Of a stretch of 64,000 nucleotides of DNA, positions 61,026-64,000 are shown in pieces; positions within the stretch are counted from its first letter, which is position 1; the number at the start of each line of letters is the position of its first letter. The notes below the pieces were generated by a model. The model was given only the letters and a program-made list of their open reading frames with translations. It was not told the origin of the DNA and made no database searches. Made by a program: the position numbers and the translations under genes. This stretch comes from an uncultured Eisenbergiella sp. (GTDB lineage Bacteria; Bacillota; Clostridia; Lachnospirales; Lachnospiraceae), in assembly GCA_947626995.1 (NCBI GenBank), contig CANQUI010000002.1, positions 40,141-104,140 of the forward strand. The letters run 5' to 3'.

Positions 61026-62174
61026 CTAAATGAGGTTTTGGACCGCCTGGGCCACCACGTCCGCCACGACAGGATGAAACGCTTCGGGGATAATGTTGTC
61101 CTCGGTGATCTGATCGTCGGGGATCACTCCGGCGATGGCGATGGCGGCGGCCATCTTCATTTCTTCCGTGATCTGCTTCGCCCGTCCTTTCAGGGCGCCT
61201 TTGAAAATGCCGGGGAAGGCTACCACGTTGTTGATCTGGTTGGGGAAGTCGCTGCGGCCCGTTCCCACGATTCTGGCGCCGGCTTTTTTGGCCAGATCCG
61301 GCATGATCTCCGGGATAGGGTTAGCCATGGCAAAGAGAATGGCGTCGTGATTCATGGAAGCCACCATTTCCTCCGTTACGATGTTGGGGGCGGAAACGCC
61401 GATGAAAATATCCGAACCGACCATGGCGTCCGCAAGCGTCCCGGTCTTATGGGAAAGATTTGTGATCGTAACCATCTTTTGCTGCATCCAGTTCAGCTTC
61501 GGATCGCCTTCGCAGAGGATGCCCCGGCTGCCGCACAGGACGATATCGCGGAAACCGTAGCGGAGCAGAAGGTTGGCGATGGCCACGCCCGCGCTGCCGG
61601 CGCCGCTGATGACTACGGAACAGTCTTCCTTTTTCTTTTTCACGATCTTAAGGGCGTTGATGATGCCCGCCAGCACAACAATGGCGGTGCCGTGCTGATC
61701 GTCGTGGAAGACCGGGATGTCCAGCGTAGCCTTCAGCCGTTCTTCAATTTCAAAGCAGCGCGGCGCGCTGATGTCTTCCAGATTGATGCCGCCAAAACCG
61801 GGGGCGATCCAGGTAACGGCCTTGATGATTTCCTCCGTATCCTGGGTGTCCAGGCAGATGGGCACGGCGTTTATCCCGCCGAATTCCTTAAAGAGGACGG
61901 CCTTGCCCTCCATGACGGGCATGGCGGCTTTGGGACCGATATTGCCCAGCCCCAGCACGGCGGAACCGTCGGATACGACGGCGATGGTATTGGCCTTCAT
62001 GGTATAGGTGTAGGCTTTGGAGCTGTCCTGGGCGATGACCTTACAGGGTTCCGCTACGCCGGGCGTATAGGCCAGCGCCAGATCCTCCCGGGTCTTTACG
62101 GGGATTTTGGTGGTGGTTTCCAGCTTTCCGTTCAGTTCTTCATGCAGCTTCAGCGCTTTTTCCTGAGTCGTCAT
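61026..62174 (-). CDS. NAD(P)-dependent malic enzyme
   Basis: This 382-residue short-form malic enzyme converts malate to pyruvate and CO2. LALAYTPGVAEPCKVIA (tyrosine region), SDGSAVLGLGNIGPKAAMPVMEGKAVLFKEFGGINA (catalytic Lys), VFHDDQHGTAIVVLAG (metal Asp pair) and VISGAGSAGVAIANLLLRYG (Rossmann) are in place. The length is that of the bacterial small type without a PTA domain. The cofactor choice cannot be decided with confidence. The ATG at 62174 has AGCAGGTATGTAAT upstream. A minus-strand promoter lies about 70 bp back. Confidence 0.95.
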   Translation of the reverse strand: MTTQEKALKLHEELNGKLETTTKIPVKTREDLALAYTPGVAEPCKVIAQDSSKAYTYTMKANTIAVVSDGSAVLGLGNIGPKAAMPVMEGKAVLFKEFGGINAVPICLDTQDTEEIIKAVTWIAPGFGGINLEDISAPRCFEIEERLKATLDIPVFHDDQHGTAIVVLAGIINALKIVKKKKEDCSVVISGAGSAGVAIANLLLRYGFRDIVLCGSRGILCEGDPKLNWMQQKMVTITNLSHKTGTLADAMVGSDIFIGVSAPNIVTEEMVASMNHDAILFAMANPIPEIMPDLAKKAGARIVGTGRSDFPNQINNVVAFPGIFKGALKGRAKQITEEMKMAAAIAIAGVIPDDQITEDNIIPEAFHPVVADVVAQAVQNLI

Positions 62175-62244
62175 ATTACATACCTGCTTTCTTTTTCGTT
62201 TCTTGTTTTAGGCTGTTCCGGCTCTTTTGGCCGGATTCTTTTTC

Positions 62245-62273
62245 ATCATATAATATTTGCTTTCCCGAATCAA
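62245..62273 (-). promoter_or_regulatory. Promoter of the malic enzyme/DUF4364 unit
   Basis: On the minus strand TTGATT (62273-62268) and TATGAT (62250-62245) are 17 bp apart. A CCGGC/GCCGG hairpin lies in the leader. Confidence 0.75.
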
Positions 62274-62441
62274 GATAAATTAAAAAACCTCTTTCTCTTT
62301 TTTAAAAGATATGATATGATACAAATACGTATAGGCAGCTTTATTCCAAAATCAAGACGTTCTATAGCAAATCAGGAATACAGATCCTTAAGGAATCCAG
62401 ACAAAATCCCAGGGAAACAGAACGGAAAAGGAGAAAAGAAT

Positions 62442-63944
62442 ATGTTGAGTGTGATGAGAGCCAGATATGAATCCTTGGCGGTCAGCGACCTGAAGGAGAT
62501 CGCCAGGGCCAGGGGAATGAAGGGAGTTTCCGCCATGAAAAAGGCGGAGGTCATCGAGGCGATGCTCGCCCAGGACGCCCTGGAGGAAAAGGAAAAACAG
62601 GCGGACGCCGCGGGCGGCGCAGCGCAGGCAAAGCAGCAGCAGGAGGGCGAGACCGCAAAAAGAAAACCGGCGCAAAAAAATACGGCGCGGCCGGCAAAAC
62701 CGGAGGGCGGTCGGACCGTGTTGTCCCGCAGCCAGGAGCCCCGTTATTACAGCCCGTATAACAAAGGGACGGCGCCGTCTGCCAACGAGGAAGAGGACAG
62801 GTTCCCCGCGGAGCTCGACAGCGGCATTACGGTCAGCGGGATTTTGGAGGTCATGGCGGACGGCTACGGGTTTATCCGTTCCGCCAATTATATGCCCGGC
62901 GAGAACGATATTTACGTGGCGCCCAGCCAGATCCGGCGCTTCGGATTAAAGACCGGCGATATTTTGGAGGGCAATACCAGGATCCGGACGCAGAATGAAA
63001 AGTTCTCGGCCCTTTTGTATGTCAGGTCCATCAACGGCTACGATCCGGAGACGGCCTGCCGCAGGATGAATTTTGAGGATATGACGCCCGTTTTCCCGGA
63101 CAGCCGGTTAAAGCTGGAAAAGTACGGCTCCTCGGTGGCGATGCGGATCATGGATCTTTTAAGCCCCATCGGAAAAGGACAAAGGGGGATGATCGTATCC
63201 CCGCCCAAGGCCGGCAAGACCACGCTGCTCAAGGAAGTGGCCATGAGCGTGAAGCAAAATTACCCGGACATGCACCTGATCATCCTGCTCATCGACGAAC
63301 GCCCGGAGGAAGTGACGGATATGAGAGAGACGGTGGAGGGCCCCAATGTGGAGGTGATCTATTCCACCTTCGACGAGCTTCCGGAACATCATAAACGGGT
63401 GTCGGAGATGGTGGTGGAACGGGCCAGACGTCTGGTGGAGCATAAACAGGACGTCATGATTTTACTGGACAGCATCACCCGGCTTGCCCGGGCGTACAAT
63501 CTGGTGGTACAGCCCAGCGGACGCACGCTGTCGGGCGGAATCGATCCGGCGGCCCTGCACATGCCCAAGCGGTTTTTCGGCGCCGCCCGCAATATGCGGG
63601 AGGGCGGGAGCCTGACGATTTTGGCCACCGCGCTGGTAGAGACCGGCTCCAAAATGGACGATGTGATCTATGAGGAATTTAAAGGGACCGGCAATATGGA
63701 ACTGGTTCTTGACAGAAAGCTTTCCGAGAGACGGCTGTTTCCGGCCATTGATATTCCAAAGACCAGCACCCGAAGGGAGGATCTGCTGCTTACGGCGGAC
63801 GAGATGGAGGCCATCAACATTGTACGCCGCGCGTTAAACGGCATGAAATCGGACGAGGCGGCGGACCGGATTCTGGATCTGTTTACAAAGACCAGAAATA
63901 ATGCGGAGTTTGTCCAGTCCGTGAAAAAGATGCGTTTTATTTAA
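62442..63944 (+). CDS. rho: Transcription termination factor Rho
   Basis: This 500-residue protein is Rho. It has an N-terminal helical domain ([28 protein letters not shown]), then an inserted Lys/Ala/Gln-rich stretch of about 80 residues typical of Rho in some Firmicutes and Actinobacteria. The RNA-binding fold follows ([33 protein letters not shown]), then the ATPase with Walker A ([14 protein letters not shown]) and Walker B ([16 protein letters not shown]), and the Q/R-loop regions ([32 protein letters not shown]). The start is the ATG at 62442 behind AAAAGGAGAAAAG. The 979-codon ORF in the track runs on upstream through antisense malic enzyme and is not real. Confidence 0.97.
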   Translation: MLSVMRARYESLAVSDLKEIARARGMKGVSAMKKAEVIEAMLAQDALEEKEKQADAAGGAAQAKQQQEGETAKRKPAQKNTARPAKPEGGRTVLSRSQEPRYYSPYNKGTAPSANEEEDRFPAELDSGITVSGILEVMADGYGFIRSANYMPGENDIYVAPSQIRRFGLKTGDILEGNTRIRTQNEKFSALLYVRSINGYDPETACRRMNFEDMTPVFPDSRLKLEKYGSSVAMRIMDLLSPIGKGQRGMIVSPPKAGKTTLLKEVAMSVKQNYPDMHLIILLIDERPEEVTDMRETVEGPNVEVIYSTFDELPEHHKRVSEMVVERARRLVEHKQDVMILLDSITRLARAYNLVVQPSGRTLSGGIDPAALHMPKRFFGAARNMREGGSLTILATALVETGSKMDDVIYEEFKGTGNMELVLDRKLSERRLFPAIDIPKTSTRREDLLLTADEMEAINIVRRALNGMKSDEAADRILDLFTKTRNNAEFVQSVKKMRFI

Positions 63945-63953
63945 GAAAAACGC

Positions 63954-63982
63954 TTGCATCCGCCGGAGAGCTGTGTTACAAT
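63954..63982 (+). promoter_or_regulatory. Promoter of the gene beyond the window
   Basis: TTGCAT (63954-63959) and TACAAT (63977-63982) are 17 bp apart, just after rho. The gene it serves starts past the right edge. Confidence 0.8.
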
Positions 63983-64000
63983 AACTAAGCTGTTTCCGGA

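Noticed and set aside
61005-63944. A 979-codon plus-strand ORF
   Set aside because: The first 480 codons are antisense to a clear malic enzyme and a promoter region; only the part from 62442 on is Rho, with its own ribosome site.

Overview
The window looks like chromosomal DNA from a GC-rich, strictly anaerobic, butyrate-forming member of the Clostridia, most likely Lachnospiraceae. The grounds are: a crt-hbd-bcd-etfB-etfA run plus ptb-buk; DUF4250, DUF4364, DUF975 and DUF6809 family genes; Gram-positive lipoprotein and cell-wall proteins; strong AGGAGG-type ribosome sites; and TTGACA-N17-TATAAT promoters. I could not compute GC content or run searches. Family names come from motifs I can read in the translations.

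Layout. 1-4.3 kb: a butyryl-CoA synthesis operon, entered mid-crotonase and closed by a strong terminator. 4.3-8.8 kb: a DUF6809 gene divergent from a small HTH gene, then a flavin reductase-rubredoxin fusion, YbaK, a tiny membrane protein, MtnA and an MFS carrier. 8.9-11 kb: ptb-buk behind its own promoter. 11-24.6 kb: a cell-surface region. It holds two transglutaminase-like wall-binding proteins, tRNA-Val(GAC), an XRE regulator divergent from a lipoprotein, a double-glycine-leader peptide convergent with a B12-binding radical SAM enzyme, and a six-gene operon (lipoprotein, VanX-like peptidase, transglutaminase-like, MBOAT acyltransferase, DHHW/AlgX-like, second VanX-like peptidase). 24.6-30.8 kb: an operon of four zinc-ribbon proteins and a lipoprotein amidase. 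30.9-34.7 kb: secA-prfB.

34.7-44.5 kb: two membrane proteins, a second XRE/lipoprotein divergent pair, tex, a large membrane protein bracketed by an 84-bp duplication of the tex 3' end, an FMN riboswitch with ribU, and a HAD phosphatase. 44.5-51.8 kb: clpB under a degenerate CIRCE, DUF4250 overlapping an ASKHA/ferredoxin corrinoid-activator type protein, a MerR regulator with two membrane helices overlapping ybjQ, a 2-hydroxyacid dehydrogenase and a polysaccharide deacetylase. 51.8-60.5 kb: a 1345-residue surface protein, a small HTH protein, a sigma factor, a duplicated PF06541 membrane protein, a phosphodiesterase and a PHP hydrolase. 60.5-64 kb: DUF4364 and malic enzyme on the minus strand, rho on the plus strand, and the promoter of the next gene.

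The most interesting material is regulatory and cell-surface. Two paralogous lipoproteins each face a small XRE regulator. A near-identical 14-bp element sits at three surface-gene promoters. Two matching 19-bp dyads flank the second lipoprotein promoter. The radical SAM/leader-peptide pair, the zinc-ribbon operon and the tex-bracketed insertion are further candidates for undescribed systems.
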